Positions 8,826-18,002 of a DNA stretch of 48,483 nucleotides are shown here, in pieces. The stretch is from the NCBI RefSeq assembly GCF_000259505.1, contig NZ_AJMM01000013.1, forward strand, positions 1-48,483. The letters run 5' to 3'. Source of the stretch: Streptococcus sp. SK643. GTDB taxonomy: Bacteria > Bacillota > Bacilli > Lactobacillales > Streptococcaceae. The notes under the pieces are model-generated. The model was not told where the DNA came from. It saw nothing but the letters and a program-made list of their open reading frames with translations, and did no database searches. How positions within the stretch are numbered: the first letter of the stretch is position 1; every line of letters starts with the position of its first letter. Position numbers and translations under genes: made by a program.

Positions 8826-9854
8826 ATGAATACAGCTGATTTTGATTTCCACTTGCCTGAGGAATTGATTGCCCAAACGCCTCTTGAAAAACGTGATGCC
8901 TCTAAACTCCTCATTGTCAACCGTGAAACTGGAGAAATGCAGGATAAACACTTCCACTCTATTATTGATATGCTGGAACCAGGTGATGCACTTGTTATGA
9001 ACGATACCCGTGTTCTCCCTGCCCGCCTCTATGGTCAAAAAGAGGAAACAGGAGGTCATGTGGAACTGCTCCTACTCAAAAACATTAGTGGCGATGAGTG
9101 GGAAGTTCTGGCTAAACCTGCCAAACGCCTCAAGATTGGTACTCGTGTCAGCTTTGGTGATGGTCGCCTCAGCGCAGTCGTTACGGAAGAATTGACCCAC
9201 GGGGGGCGCATTGTCCGCTTTGAATACCAAGGAATTTTCCTAGAAGTCTTGGAAAGTCTGGGTGAAATGCCGCTACCGCCTTATATCCACGAAAAACTGG
9301 ATGACCGTGAACGCTATCAAACTGTTTACGCCAAGGAAAGTGGCTCTGCTGCTGCACCTACTGCTGGTCTTCACTTCACCAAAGAACTGCTAGCAGAAAT
9401 CCAAGCTAAGGGTGTTCATCTAGTCTATTTGACTCTTCATGTCGGACTCGGAACCTTTAGACCTGTTTCAGTTGACAATCTGGACGAACACGAAATGCAC
9501 TCAGAATTCTACCAGCTTTCTGAGGAGGCTGCTAGCACCCTTCGCTCTGTCAAAGAAAATGGTGGTCGTATCATCGCTGTCGGAACTACTTCTATCCGCA
9601 CCTTGGAGACTATTGGTTCCAAGTTTGAGGGGCAAATCCAAGCAGATTCTGGCTGGACCAATATCTTTATCAAACCTGGCTATAAATGGAAGGTTGTGGA
9701 TGCCTTCTCAACCAACTTCCATTTGCCAAAATCAACTCTAGTCATGCTGGTTTCAGCCTTTGCTGGACGAGAACTTGTCCTAGATGCTTATCAACATGCC
9801 ATTAATGAACATTACCGCTTCTTTAGTTTTGGTGATGCCATGTTTATTTACTAA
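8826..9854 (+). CDS. queA: S-adenosylmethionine:tRNA ribosyltransferase-isomerase
   Basis: 342 residues from the ATG at 8826. An in-frame ATG at 8814 would add four residues, but the AGAAAG ribosome site is almost against it and the family starts at [17 protein letters not shown]. QueA moves the ribosyl part of SAM to preQ1 at tRNA position 34, making epoxyqueuosine. Typical stretches are visible: [22 protein letters not shown] and [12 protein letters not shown]. Divergent from nagB; a long perfect terminator follows. Confidence 0.95.
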   Translation: MNTADFDFHLPEELIAQTPLEKRDASKLLIVNRETGEMQDKHFHSIIDMLEPGDALVMNDTRVLPARLYGQKEETGGHVELLLLKNISGDEWEVLAKPAKRLKIGTRVSFGDGRLSAVVTEELTHGGRIVRFEYQGIFLEVLESLGEMPLPPYIHEKLDDRERYQTVYAKESGSAAAPTAGLHFTKELLAEIQAKGVHLVYLTLHVGLGTFRPVSVDNLDEHEMHSEFYQLSEEAASTLRSVKENGGRIIAVGTTSIRTLETIGSKFEGQIQADSGWTNIFIKPGYKWKVVDAFSTNFHLPKSTLVMLVSAFAGRELVLDAYQHAINEHYRFFSFGDAMFIY

Positions 9855-9880
9855 ATAAAAGCTGGACTGAAGATTTCCAA

Positions 9881-9921
9881 TAAAAATAGAGATTCACCTT
9901 TTATGTGAATCTCTATTTTTA
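9881..9921. terminator. Bidirectional terminator between queA and yihY
   Basis: A perfect 17-bp stem (9881-9897 with 9905-9921) with a 7-base loop and A/T tracts on both sides. It serves the convergent genes queA and the YihY gene. Confidence 0.88.
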
Positions 9922-9949
9922 TTTTATGGGTATTTCTTAACTCAAACAT

Positions 9950-10810
9950 TTAATCCATATTAAAATTTGGATCTTTCAAACTTTGAAAACTAGCATTGAT
10001 CACTGCACCGATAATCAATATCTTGGCCAATAAAATAAACCAAAACATGGTCACTACAAAAATAATAGAACTTACAAAACGGACGTCTACGAGATTATTG
10101 ATGTAATTATTAATAGAAGCCGAAAAGATATTTATGATCAAAGCTAGTGTCAGCAAGACAAAAATACTCCCCGGTAAAACATAACGTATTCGTGGCACTT
10201 TAACATTAGGAAGAAAATAATAAAACATCACTAAGATCGCAAAAATTAAGGCATAGACCAAGGGTCCTGTTAGGTCTTGCAGATAATCAAAGAGAGGACT
10301 ATCCGATTTCCAGTAGCTTTTGATAAAGTTGAGGAGCATGCGACCAAAGACACTCAAAAACAGAGCTAGAGCAAAGAGAATCTGCAAGCCAAAACTAACT
10401 AGTAAACTCATCAATTGCTGGTAAATTAAACCTCTACTCTTGGCTACTCCATAAGCCTTATTAAAAGCTTTTTGGAGATAATTCATAGACTTTGAAAAAG
10501 TCCATAAAGCTGATAAGACCGCAAAACTCAGTAAACCTGTTGATGGCTGGGTTAGAACTTCCATTACAATTTTTGCAACAACATCATAAACCGTATCAGG
10601 TAAAAATCCATTAGTCACGTTTAAAAAATTTGAAACAGAAATATGAAAATAAGGGAGGATATTGACCACCACCAAAAGCAGGGGGAAAATCGAAATCAAC
10701 CAATAGTAGGCCACTGCGACGCTAGTCAACTCACTATCTGATGCTTGATAATAATGTAAAAAAGCTTTTAATAAAGGCTTGTCTATCAGCTCTTTCCACC
10801 ACTTCTTCAT
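9950..10810 (-). CDS. YihY/BrkB-family membrane protein
   Basis: 286 residues with about six hydrophobic segments. The family's N-terminal pattern is visible: a short cytoplasmic start, then SELTSVAVAYYWLISIFPLLLVVVN, and later ALWTFSKSMNYLQKAFNKAYGV. The family was once annotated as ribonuclease BN by mistake; these are integral membrane proteins of unsettled transport or envelope function. The gene stands alone, with a BOX repeat between it and the antiporter gene upstream. I can say nothing on substrate. Confidence 0.85.
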   Translation of the reverse strand: MKKWWKELIDKPLLKAFLHYYQASDSELTSVAVAYYWLISIFPLLLVVVNILPYFHISVSNFLNVTNGFLPDTVYDVVAKIVMEVLTQPSTGLLSFAVLSALWTFSKSMNYLQKAFNKAYGVAKSRGLIYQQLMSLLVSFGLQILFALALFLSVFGRMLLNFIKSYWKSDSPLFDYLQDLTGPLVYALIFAILVMFYYFLPNVKVPRIRYVLPGSIFVLLTLALIINIFSASINNYINNLVDVRFVSSIIFVVTMFWFILLAKILIIGAVINASFQSLKDPNFNMD

Positions 10811-10835
10811 ATCATACTCCTTTATTTACAATCTT

Positions 10836-10940
10836 ATACTCAATGAAAATCAAAGAGCAAACTAGGAAGCTAGCCGCAAGCTGTACTTGAGTACGGTAAG
10901 GCGACGCTGACGTGGTTTGAATTTGATTTTCAAAGAGTAT
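10836..10940. repeat. BOX element (boxA-boxC type, no boxB)
   Basis: A 105-base element bounded by inverted ends ATACTC and GAGTAT. The ends pair further (ATACTCAATGAAAATCAAA against ATACTCTTTGAAAATCAAA on the other strand). Bases 10891-10912 match the BOXA1R typing primer at 20 of 22 positions, which marks boxA read on the minus strand. The other half is boxC-like. The length fits boxA plus boxC. Such non-coding elements are dispersed in S. pneumoniae and relatives and can fold into stable hairpins that affect neighbouring genes. It fills the gap between the YihY gene and the antiporter gene. Confidence 0.88.
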
Positions 10941-10943
10941 TAA

Positions 10944-12998
10944 CTAATTTCTTCTTACCAATTCCACCATATCATAAGGCAATGTATTGGCTGCTTCCTT
11001 CAAGGAATAATTCTCTAAATTGTTGACATTTTGCCGCAATTTCTTAGCGTATTTTGTAGTAATCAATCTTTTTTCTTCATACTCAAAGATTAACTTTCTT
11101 TCTAGATAATATCCCCTTAGCATTTCATCAATATTGGTCGGTTTCACACGTGTGATAACACGTTCTACAAAAGCTCCACTCGTAATAATCGCTGTTTCAC
11201 GAAGACGAGACTCTTGCATAAAGCTAATCAGAGAACTCTTATAAACTCCTTTAAGGTTTTCCAAACTTTCGATGACTAACTCGGTATTTTCCAAATACAA
11301 TTCTGCGATTTGATCATAATCAAGCGCCCTAAGACGTCTTTTTTCTTTATCACTCCATGAACGGAAAGTCTTACCCAAAGTAAATATTTCATGAAGAATA
11401 AAACGCAAAATCCGAAGAGATACAAGGAAATAATAGGTCAATCTTGAAGCCAGTTTGCGATTGATACTTTCTTCCATATTTTTTAAATAACGCTGATAAA
11501 CTCGATAAGCACGTTCGCTGATTTTCTCTTCTTCATAGGCCTGTTCCAAGGCATCATTCTCTATACTAAGAATCAGGAGTTTCAAGGCTTCCCAGTCTTC
11601 TTGAGCATCCTTTTTTTCTTGACTCAAAATGAGGTTTTCAATTCTACCGTGGTAATTGTCGATTGCTGCATAGAGGGGGAGTTTATTTCTAGTACCCTCC
11701 AAGTCTTTTTCTAATTCAAGAGTTACCTCATTTAAAATAGCGATATGCATGAGATAATCCTTGCTTTCTTCCTGTTCATCAGAAAGATAAGGAAGAACTA
11801 AGAAACCTGTTAAGAAACTTAGTAGGGTTATACCTGCTACTAAAAAAAGTAAGAGGGGATATTCTTGTTCAAGGTGACTAGGTATCAAAAGAATGGTCGC
11901 AATAGATACAGTTCCCTTCACACCTGAAAAAGTCAAAAGAAGCATATCCTTCATGTACTTTTTCATGTTTTTCTTGAGGCGTTTTGTCCTAACTGCATAA
12001 TAGCCATATATCATTAGAAAACGAATGGTAAAGAGTAAAAAAGTAAGTAGGACAATTGATACCAGTAATAAAAGGGGATTATAGATTGTGTTAGACAATA
12101 TAGGCTCTGCTATCATTTCTAATTCCATTCCCAAAATCACAAAGACAGAACCATTGAGCATAAAGGTCACTGTTTGCCAAACAGTTTCTGTGACCGTATC
12201 TACCTGAGCTTCCAATAAGGTGATTCTCTTAAAACGACTTGCCTTTAAAATCCCTGCTACGACAACTGCGATAATACCTGAAACATGAATTTCTTCAGCT
12301 AGAAAAAAGGTCACTAAGGGTAAACTCAGTTCTAACAAAAGTTCACTAGCGATATCTGTCGCTCTTAAACTCAATAAAAGTGTATGAAGGAAGCGATTAA
12401 TCATCGCGGTCACAAAACCCACAGCAAAACCACCTAGGATCGAAAGGATAAGAGAGCTACCAGCCTGACTCAGTGAAAAAGTCCCAGTAGTCCAAGCAGC
12501 TAGGGCTACCTGAAAGGCTACCAAACCGGAAGCATCATTTAAAAGCCCCTCACCCTTTAAAATATTAGACACACGTTTTGGAAAACGAAAGCGCTCAGAA
12601 AGAGAAGCAAAGGCCACTAAATCTGTCGGTCCTAGAGCCGCTCCAACAGCTAAACAAGCCGCCAGAGGAAGGGCAATCCAAAGGAAGTGAGCCAGTCCAC
12701 CCAAACTCAAGGTTGAAATGAAAATGACTGGAAAAATCAAATACACAATGATGCGCCAGTGTTTTAAAATAGCCGTAATATCTGCTTCCTCCGACTCTCG
12801 GAAAAGCAAGGGTCCGATAACCAGGGCCAAAAACAACTCTGTATTGAGATGAAAATCAGTATTGGGTAAAAAGAGACCAATCACGATTCCCAAAAGAATT
12901 TGCACCAAAGGGAGAGGCAAAAAGGGCAGGAGTTTATTGGTTGTACTCGAGACAATCAAGACCAGTAAAAATAGGATGAGGTAAATCAGTAATTCCAC
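10944..12998 (-). CDS. CPA1-type Na+/H+ antiporter
   Basis: 684 residues. The start is GTG at 12998, with AAGGAGG 6 bases upstream. The N-terminal 400 residues hold about 12 hydrophobic segments. The stretch GPTDLVAFASLSERF...GEGLLNDASGLVAF carries the Asn-Asp (ND) pair typical of electroneutral CPA1/NhaP exchangers. The last 280 residues are a charged cytoplasmic domain, probably regulatory and helical. Role: export of Na+ (or K+) in exchange for protons, for pH and salt balance. It lies 11 bases after a small gene and may be co-transcribed with the ytqA-mnmM-like genes upstream. Confidence 0.88.
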   Translation of the reverse strand: MELLIYLILFLLVLIVSSTTNKLLPFLPLPLVQILLGIVIGLFLPNTDFHLNTELFLALVIGPLLFRESEEADITAILKHWRIIVYLIFPVIFISTLSLGGLAHFLWIALPLAACLAVGAALGPTDLVAFASLSERFRFPKRVSNILKGEGLLNDASGLVAFQVALAAWTTGTFSLSQAGSSLILSILGGFAVGFVTAMINRFLHTLLLSLRATDIASELLLELSLPLVTFFLAEEIHVSGIIAVVVAGILKASRFKRITLLEAQVDTVTETVWQTVTFMLNGSVFVILGMELEMIAEPILSNTIYNPLLLLVSIVLLTFLLFTIRFLMIYGYYAVRTKRLKKNMKKYMKDMLLLTFSGVKGTVSIATILLIPSHLEQEYPLLLFLVAGITLLSFLTGFLVLPYLSDEQEESKDYLMHIAILNEVTLELEKDLEGTRNKLPLYAAIDNYHGRIENLILSQEKKDAQEDWEALKLLILSIENDALEQAYEEEKISERAYRVYQRYLKNMEESINRKLASRLTYYFLVSLRILRFILHEIFTLGKTFRSWSDKEKRRLRALDYDQIAELYLENTELVIESLENLKGVYKSSLISFMQESRLRETAIITSGAFVERVITRVKPTNIDEMLRGYYLERKLIFEYEEKRLITTKYAKKLRQNVNNLENYSLKEAANTLPYDMVELVRRN

Positions 12999-13009
12999 GC
13001 ACGACCTCC

Positions 13010-13264
13010 TTAATCTTTTTTACAACAGGTTTCAAATATCTCCTTCTGCTCTTTGATTTTTTGGTCAATCTTGGAACAGTCTTTGTGCTCAATTTTTCTC
13101 TGGCACCGTTCCATTTCAAGAGCAACTAATTTTTTCTTGATTTTAAGCATTTTTTTGCTCATATGCGCTTGGTCTAACACACCTACTGCTCGTTCGTGGT
13201 GGGTTGATTCGACAAAATTCTGGCGCATGGCATCCAGCTTTTCACGTAGGTATTGTTTATCCAT
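13010..13264 (-). CDS. Small charged protein of unknown function
   Basis: 84 residues, soluble, highly charged and probably all helical (long K/E-rich stretch MSKKMLKIKKKLVALEMERC). Five cysteines lie in the second half, including a CC pair near the end (ETCCKKD), which might bind metal. Its start overlaps the end of the mnmM gene (ATGGATAA), so translation is probably coupled. The gene looks real from this operon position and its codon use. I do not recognise the family and assign no function. Confidence 0.6.
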   Translation of the reverse strand: MDKQYLREKLDAMRQNFVESTHHERAVGVLDQAHMSKKMLKIKKKLVALEMERCQRKIEHKDCSKIDQKIKEQKEIFETCCKKD

Positions 13265-13814
13265 GTCTATATCTCTCTAATTTTTCAATCATCACTAAAA
13301 ATGGTGGGTTGTTGACTTGGTTTAAAGTTCGGTAAATAGTAGCTGTATACTCTTGTTGGTTCAACTGGCTAACAAAATCCAAGACAGCATCCCTCTCGAG
13401 GTCGCCTCCTTCATGACCATAGTAGATCATGATAGCAATCCGTCCACCTTTAACAAGTAAGCCACACAGCTTTTCTAATGCTTCAATCGTTGTCTGAGGT
13501 CGGGTAATGACAGACTTATCAGCTGATGGCAAATAGCCCAGATTGAAAATCCCTGCCTTGGCTTCTGTCACAAACTGGTCCAGTGTCTCATGACCTTGCA
13601 AGATTAACCGGGCATTTGTCAGGCTAGCCTGGTCCAAACGCTCTTGCGTCTTTTCCAAGGCTTGTTCCTGAATATCAAAGGCATAGACTTGCTTGGCTAG
13701 CTTGGCCAGAAAAAGCGTGTCATGGCCATTTCCCATAGTCGCATCCACTACGATATCATCCTGAGTCACTACCTCAGCCAAAAAATCATGTGCCATCTCA
13801 AGTGGTCTTTTCAT
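13257..13814 (-). CDS. mnmM: Class I SAM methyltransferase of the YtqB/MnmM family
   Basis: 185 residues from the ATG at 13814. A TTG six bases upstream is possible, but the GGAG site fits the ATG better. SAM motif I reads DATMGNGHDTLFLA; the family-specific NLGYLPSADKSVITRP follows. B. subtilis YtqB was shown to be MnmM, which methylates nm5(s2)U34 of tRNA to mnm5(s2)U. The match here is by family, so the tRNA role is inferred. Its start overlaps the upstream radical SAM gene by 17 bases, and the next gene overlaps its end. Confidence 0.8.
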   Translation of the reverse strand: MKRPLEMAHDFLAEVVTQDDIVVDATMGNGHDTLFLAKLAKQVYAFDIQEQALEKTQERLDQASLTNARLILQGHETLDQFVTEAKAGIFNLGYLPSADKSVITRPQTTIEALEKLCGLLVKGGRIAIMIYYGHEGGDLERDAVLDFVSQLNQQEYTATIYRTLNQVNNPPFLVMIEKLERYRHG

Positions 13815-14745
13815 TTTCAAACTCCTGTTTTACAGCCCTGCATCCTTGAACACTTCCACGACGTCGCATCTCCAACTCAATGCTGTTGAGGACTTCCCAT
13901 TTATTGAGGCTCCACATAGGCCCAATCAGCATATCTCTAGGTGCATCTCCTGTAATTCGATGGATGACGATATGTTTGGGAATGATTTCCAGTTGGTCAC
14001 AGATGACCTTGACATATTCTTCTTGACTCATGAGTTGCAGTCGCCCTTCATGATAATCTCTTTGCATACGTGTATTGGTCATCAGATGAAGCAAATGCAG
14101 TTTAATCCCTTGAATATCATTATCTGTGACACAGCGGCGGACATTTTCAATCATCATCTCATGGGTTTCACCAGGAAGTCCATTGATCAGATGGGAAACA
14201 ATCTCAATCTTGGGATACTTCCTCAAACGCTTGACCGTTTCCACGTACAATTCATAGGAGTGGGCACGGTTAATCAAATCAGAAGTTGCTTCAAAGGTTG
14301 TTTGCAAGCCCAATTCCACTGTAACATGCATGCGTTCTGATAGTTCAGCTAAATACGCAATGGTTTCATCAGGTAAACAATCTGGCCGTGTTCCGATATT
14401 AATTCCTACCACACCTGGCTCATTGATAGCCTGTTCATAGCGCTCCCGAATCACTTCAACCTTTTCATGCGTATTGGTAAAATTTTGAAAATAAACCAGA
14501 TACTTCTGAACATCTGGCCACTTGCGGTGCATAAAGTCAATTTCCTTATAAAATTGCTCACGAATAGGCGCATCCGGTGCCACAATCGCATCTCCAGAAC
14601 CTGAAACCGTACAAAAAGTACAGCCACCATGAGCCACAGTTCCATCACGATTGGGACAGTCAAACCCCGCATCAATAGGGACTTTAAAGGTCTTTTCTCC
14701 AAAAAGTTTTCGATAGTAATCATTCAAGGTATTATAAGATTTCAT
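13798..14745 (-). CDS. TIGR01212-family radical SAM protein (YtqA)
   Basis: 315 residues from the ATG at 14745 (MKSYNTLNDYYRKLFG). Longer forms from 14754 or 14952 are open but add an unlikely hydrophobic leader. The cysteine cluster CPNRDGTVAHGGCTFC near residue 30 is the radical SAM [4Fe-4S] site in the Elp3-like arrangement. INIGTRPDCL and VELGLQT are conserved stretches of this family. The reaction is not firmly known; the constant neighbour mnmM suggests tRNA modification. A consensus TATAAT lies only 7 bases before the ATG, so the mRNA may be leaderless. Confidence 0.82.
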   Translation of the reverse strand: MKSYNTLNDYYRKLFGEKTFKVPIDAGFDCPNRDGTVAHGGCTFCTVSGSGDAIVAPDAPIREQFYKEIDFMHRKWPDVQKYLVYFQNFTNTHEKVEVIRERYEQAINEPGVVGINIGTRPDCLPDETIAYLAELSERMHVTVELGLQTTFEATSDLINRAHSYELYVETVKRLRKYPKIEIVSHLINGLPGETHEMMIENVRRCVTDNDIQGIKLHLLHLMTNTRMQRDYHEGRLQLMSQEEYVKVICDQLEIIPKHIVIHRITGDAPRDMLIGPMWSLNKWEVLNSIELEMRRRGSVQGCRAVKQEFENEKTT

Positions 14746-14752
14746 AACCTTC

Positions 14753-14758
14753 ATTATA
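14753..14758 (-). promoter_or_regulatory. Extended -10 promoter of the radical SAM gene, leaderless geometry
   Basis: On the minus strand TGTTATAAT gives a full extended -10. Seven bases separate TATAAT from the ATG at 14745, so the expected first transcribed base is at or next to the A of the start codon. Confidence 0.5.
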
Positions 14759-14839
14759 ACAAAAAACACCAACAATCTCAAAAGCCTGACTTTCCCATAA
14801 ATTCCCCTGTTTCTCGTTTCCTTTAGAGATTTTTTATGA

Positions 14840-14845
14840 TACAAT
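14840..14845 (+). promoter_or_regulatory. Extended -10 promoter of the DUF3397 gene, leaderless geometry
   Basis: TGATACAAT gives an extended -10. The expected start of transcription, seven bases after the box, falls on the A of the ATG at 14852. No ribosome binding site is visible before any of the three in-frame ATGs. Confidence 0.45.
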
Positions 14846-14851
14846 ATGGGT

Positions 14852-15202
14852 ATGATTTTAATGAAAATAGCATCTATTTTATTATTGGTACTGACTTTAA
14901 TAGTCTCTATTATCCTAACCAAACTTTTTAAATTAAAAAAACTAGGCTTCAATTTTGCAGACTTGGCTTTTCCTATCTTGGTATTTGAGTACTATCTCAT
15001 CACAGCTAAAAACTTTACACATAATTTTTTACCAAGACTAGGCCTTGCCCTTTCTCTCCTAGCTATTATTCTGGTATTTTTCTTTCTTACAAAAAAAAGA
15101 AGCTTTTACTATCCTAAATTCATCAAATTCTTTTGGAGAGCAGGATTTTTATTAACCTTTGTCATGTATGTAGCAATGATTCTTGAATTATTCATGCAGT
15201 AA
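14852..15202 (+). CDS. DUF3397-family small membrane protein
   Basis: 116 residues from the ATG at 14852; ATGs at 14846 and 14861 are in frame, and the choice rests only on the promoter position. There are four hydrophobic segments (ASILLLVLTLIVSIILTKLF, then LAFPILVFEYYLI, LALSLLAIILVFFFLT and AGFLLTFVMYVAMILELF) and few charges. It fits the DUF3397 family of four-helix membrane proteins of Firmicutes, which has no known function. Divergent from the radical SAM gene, with its own terminator. Confidence 0.7.
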   Translation: MILMKIASILLLVLTLIVSIILTKLFKLKKLGFNFADLAFPILVFEYYLITAKNFTHNFLPRLGLALSLLAIILVFFFLTKKRSFYYPKFIKFFWRAGFLLTFVMYVAMILELFMQ

Positions 15203-15242
15203 GGATTTAAACCTAGATTAAGTAGGTTTAAATCCTTTTTTC
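15201..15242 (+). terminator. Terminator of the DUF3397 gene
   Basis: A perfect 14-bp stem AAGGATTTAAACCT / AGGTTTAAATCCTT (15201-15214 and 15224-15237), followed by a T-tract. The first bases of the stem follow the stop codon directly. Confidence 0.88.
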
Positions 15243-15317
15243 TATACTGAAAAAATTATCTATCTTATTAGAACTCTTTTCCCTATCTCCTTTTTAGCTT
15301 AATTTGCCTAACTATGC

Positions 15318-15323
15318 TATACT
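15318..15323 (+). promoter_or_regulatory. Extended -10 promoter of the MBL hydrolase gene
   Basis: TGCTATACT, about 34 bases before the start at 15357. The -35 is weak. Confidence 0.4.
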
Positions 15324-15356
15324 TAATTTAGTAAATTCTTTTAGATTGGAGCGAGT

Positions 15357-15986
15357 ATGAAAATTCACAAAACAGTCAATCCCGTTGCTTATGAAAACAC
15401 CTATTATTTGGAAGGAGACCAACATCTCATCCTTGTAGATCCTGGTAGTGACTGGGAAAGCATTCGTAAAACAATTGAAAACATAGATAAGCCTATCTGT
15501 GCTATTCTCTTAACCCACACCCACTATGATCACATCATGAGTCTAGACTCAGTTCGTGAAAGATTTGGAAATCCTCCTGTCTATGTCGCAGAGAGTGAAG
15601 CCAGTTGGCTCTACACACCAGTAGACAATCTTTCTGGCCTACCCCGGCATGACGATATGGCAGATATAACTGCAAAACCAGCTGAAGAGACATATGTCTT
15701 TCATCAAGAATACCAAATCGAAGAATTTCATTTCACTGTCCTTCCTACTCCAGGACATTCAATAGGTGGCGTTTCTCTGGTATTTCCTGATAGTCGTCTA
15801 GTCCTGACTGGAGATGCCCTCTTTAGAGAAGCAATTGGGCGGACAGACCTCCCTACTGGTAGTATGGAGCAACTCCTTCATAGCATACAAACTCAACTCT
15901 TTACCTTACCTAACTACGATGTATACCCAGGACACGGTTCTGCAACCACTATCGCACATGAAAAGACTTTTAATCCTTTTTTCTAA
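15357..15986 (+). CDS. Metallo-beta-lactamase-fold hydrolase (glyoxalase II-like)
   Basis: 209 residues. The metal ligands are in the usual order: THTHYDH near residues 57-63, TPGHSIGG near 131, TGDALF near 151 and YPGHG near 195. This is the compact YcbL/YqgX type, related to hydroxyacylglutathione hydrolase but without the C-terminal helical domain of true glyoxalase II, so the thioester substrate is unsure. Likely a soluble cytoplasmic enzyme. GGAG stands 5 bases before the ATG. Monocistronic, convergent with pepO, with a shared terminator. Confidence 0.88.
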   Translation: MKIHKTVNPVAYENTYYLEGDQHLILVDPGSDWESIRKTIENIDKPICAILLTHTHYDHIMSLDSVRERFGNPPVYVAESEASWLYTPVDNLSGLPRHDDMADITAKPAEETYVFHQEYQIEEFHFTVLPTPGHSIGGVSLVFPDSRLVLTGDALFREAIGRTDLPTGSMEQLLHSIQTQLFTLPNYDVYPGHGSATTIAHEKTFNPFF

Positions 15987-15992
15987 CATGTT

Positions 15993-16027
15993 AAAACCCA
16001 AGGACAAAAATCCTTGGGTTTTGTGTT
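15993..16027. terminator. Bidirectional terminator between the MBL gene and pepO
   Basis: AAAACCCAAGGA (15993-16004) pairs with TCCTTGGGTTTT (16011-16022) around a 6-base loop. It ends the two convergent genes. Confidence 0.88.
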
Positions 16028-17921
16028 ACCAAATAATCACACGCTCTTCTGGTGAACGCCACATACCGTCGCCTTCTTTGACATCATAGGTTGTAAAGAA
16101 ATCATCGAAGTTTGGTACTTGCACATTGACACGGAGTTTCGCTGGTGCATGGACATCGACGCTAGCTAAAAGTTTCATATATTCTGGACGACCTTTCATA
16201 CGCCAGATGCGACCAAAGTTGTAGAAGAATTCTTCTGCGGAGAAGTCTGGTTCTCTCTTAGCTGCTTCAAGCGCTGCAGCGATTCCTCCCAAGTCAGCCA
16301 CGTTTTCTGACACAGTCAATTTACCGTTGATGGTTGCTCCATAAGAATCCTGTCCATCAAACTGGTCAATGACTTTTTGTGTTTTCTCCTTGAAGGCAGC
16401 ATAGTCACTCTCTGTCCACCAATCTTTGAGGCTACCATTTTCATCAAAGGAAGCTCCGTTGGTATCAAAAGCATGAGAAATTTCATGAGCAATAACTGCC
16501 CCAATACCACCGTAGTTAGCAGAAGATGACTGATGCAAGTCATAGAAAGGTGCTTGTAAAATGGCCGCTGGGAAGACAATTAGGTTCTTCTGTGGATTGT
16601 AGTAGGCATTGACCATATGAGCAGGCATGCCCCATTCCTTGTAGTCTACAGGCTGGTTCCACTTGCTCCAACTGTGTTTGATTTCCACACGCGCAAAGGC
16701 CAGAGCATTATCAAAAAGACTAGCATTTTCATCCACTACCTTGTCCTTGTAGCGTTCTGGCAATTCTTCTGGATAACCAATATAAGGCTTGATGACATTT
16801 AGCTTTACGATAGCCTTTTCACGGGTTTCTGGAGTCAACCAGTCGTTTTTAGCCAAGCGCTCTTTATAAACATCAATCATGGTCGCTACTTTTTTCTCCA
16901 CATCTGCCTTGGCCTCTGGAGAGAATTTTTCATGAGCGTACCAAAGACCCAAGGCTTGTTTGAAAGGACCTTGTGCTAGATGATAAGCCACCTTAACCTT
17001 ATCTTTTGCTTCCGGAATACCAGATAAGGCACGACCATAGGCACCTGATAAGACACGGATTTCTTCTGTTAAATAGCTAGTGGAGAGATTGACAACACTT
17101 AAGATTAATGTTGCCTTTAGTAAAGGCCAAGCCTCTTCACTATAAAATTGGTCTGCTGCTTGCCAGAAACGTTCCTCGTCTACGATAACCTTGTCTGGTA
17201 CTTGCCCAATTACTTCTCGGAAGAAGTCATCCAAAGGAAGGGCAGGAGCAAATTTCTTAAAATCTTCATAGGAGTAGGGATGGTAGAGTTTGGCGTATTC
17301 TGAACTCTCCTCATTAGAAAGCACAACTCCTGCAATGCGTCGATCTAGTTCCAATCTCTTCTCTAACAAGTCTTCGATGTCTTCATTTGAAAAGTTATAA
17401 GCTTTAAGAAGATTTGCAGTACTGTTTTTCCAAAGTGCCAAGAGCTCCTCGCGTTGAGGATGGTCTTCTGCATAGTAGGTTGTATCTGGCAAGATAGTGC
17501 TTGGAGCACTGGCCCATAGAACATTGATTCTGGCATCCATGAAGTCTGGTGATACACCAAAAGGAAGGAAGTTTGGTTTGCCAGCAAGTTCAAACTCTGC
17601 TAATTTAGCAGTGAAATCTGCAAAAGTCTCCAACTCTTGGAATTCTTTAAGAAGAGGTAAAACAGGTGTGATACCGTCAGCTTCTCTCTTGTCAAAATCA
17701 CGAACTAGACGATGGTATTTGACAAAGTTTGCCAAGATAGCATCCTCTGGAACATCTTGACCTGCCAACCACTTATCTGTAGTCGTAAGCATCAGTTCTT
17801 CGATTTCTTCATCTAAATCGATAAAACCACCTGTTTGAGACTTATCTGCAGGAATTTCAGCAGTCTTCTGCCATTCTCCATTAATCGCATCATAAAAATC
17901 ATCTTGATAACGTGTCATCAT
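16026..17921 (-). CDS. pepO: M13-family endopeptidase PepO
   Basis: 631 residues (630 if the second ATG at 17918 is used). Zinc motif HEISH is at residues 479-483, and the third ligand lies in ENVADLGG (Glu539). The C-terminus ends in an I-I-W pattern typical of the family (RVIIW). Bacterial PepO is a neprilysin-like oligopeptidase. It has no signal peptide here, although the pneumococcal protein is also reported outside the cell, binding plasminogen and fibronectin. I recognise it as very close to pneumococcal PepO. It lies divergent from psaBCA across about 180 bases. Confidence 0.95.
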   Translation of the reverse strand: MMTRYQDDFYDAINGEWQKTAEIPADKSQTGGFIDLDEEIEELMLTTTDKWLAGQDVPEDAILANFVKYHRLVRDFDKREADGITPVLPLLKEFQELETFADFTAKLAEFELAGKPNFLPFGVSPDFMDARINVLWASAPSTILPDTTYYAEDHPQREELLALWKNSTANLLKAYNFSNEDIEDLLEKRLELDRRIAGVVLSNEESSEYAKLYHPYSYEDFKKFAPALPLDDFFREVIGQVPDKVIVDEERFWQAADQFYSEEAWPLLKATLILSVVNLSTSYLTEEIRVLSGAYGRALSGIPEAKDKVKVAYHLAQGPFKQALGLWYAHEKFSPEAKADVEKKVATMIDVYKERLAKNDWLTPETREKAIVKLNVIKPYIGYPEELPERYKDKVVDENASLFDNALAFARVEIKHSWSKWNQPVDYKEWGMPAHMVNAYYNPQKNLIVFPAAILQAPFYDLHQSSSANYGGIGAVIAHEISHAFDTNGASFDENGSLKDWWTESDYAAFKEKTQKVIDQFDGQDSYGATINGKLTVSENVADLGGIAAALEAAKREPDFSAEEFFYNFGRIWRMKGRPEYMKLLASVDVHAPAKLRVNVQVPNFDDFFTTYDVKEGDGMWRSPEERVIIW

Positions 17922-18002
17922 GTTCTCACTTTCATTTTTTCAGTTACTGCTAGCTTAACAAAAATTACTTTAGAAAGCAATTAAAATACAAGATTCAAAA
18001 CT

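Noticed and set aside
10836..10940. RUP element or insertion-sequence remnant
   Set aside because: The near match to the BOXA1R primer site and the boxA plus boxC length identify it as BOX better than RUP. No transposase is present.
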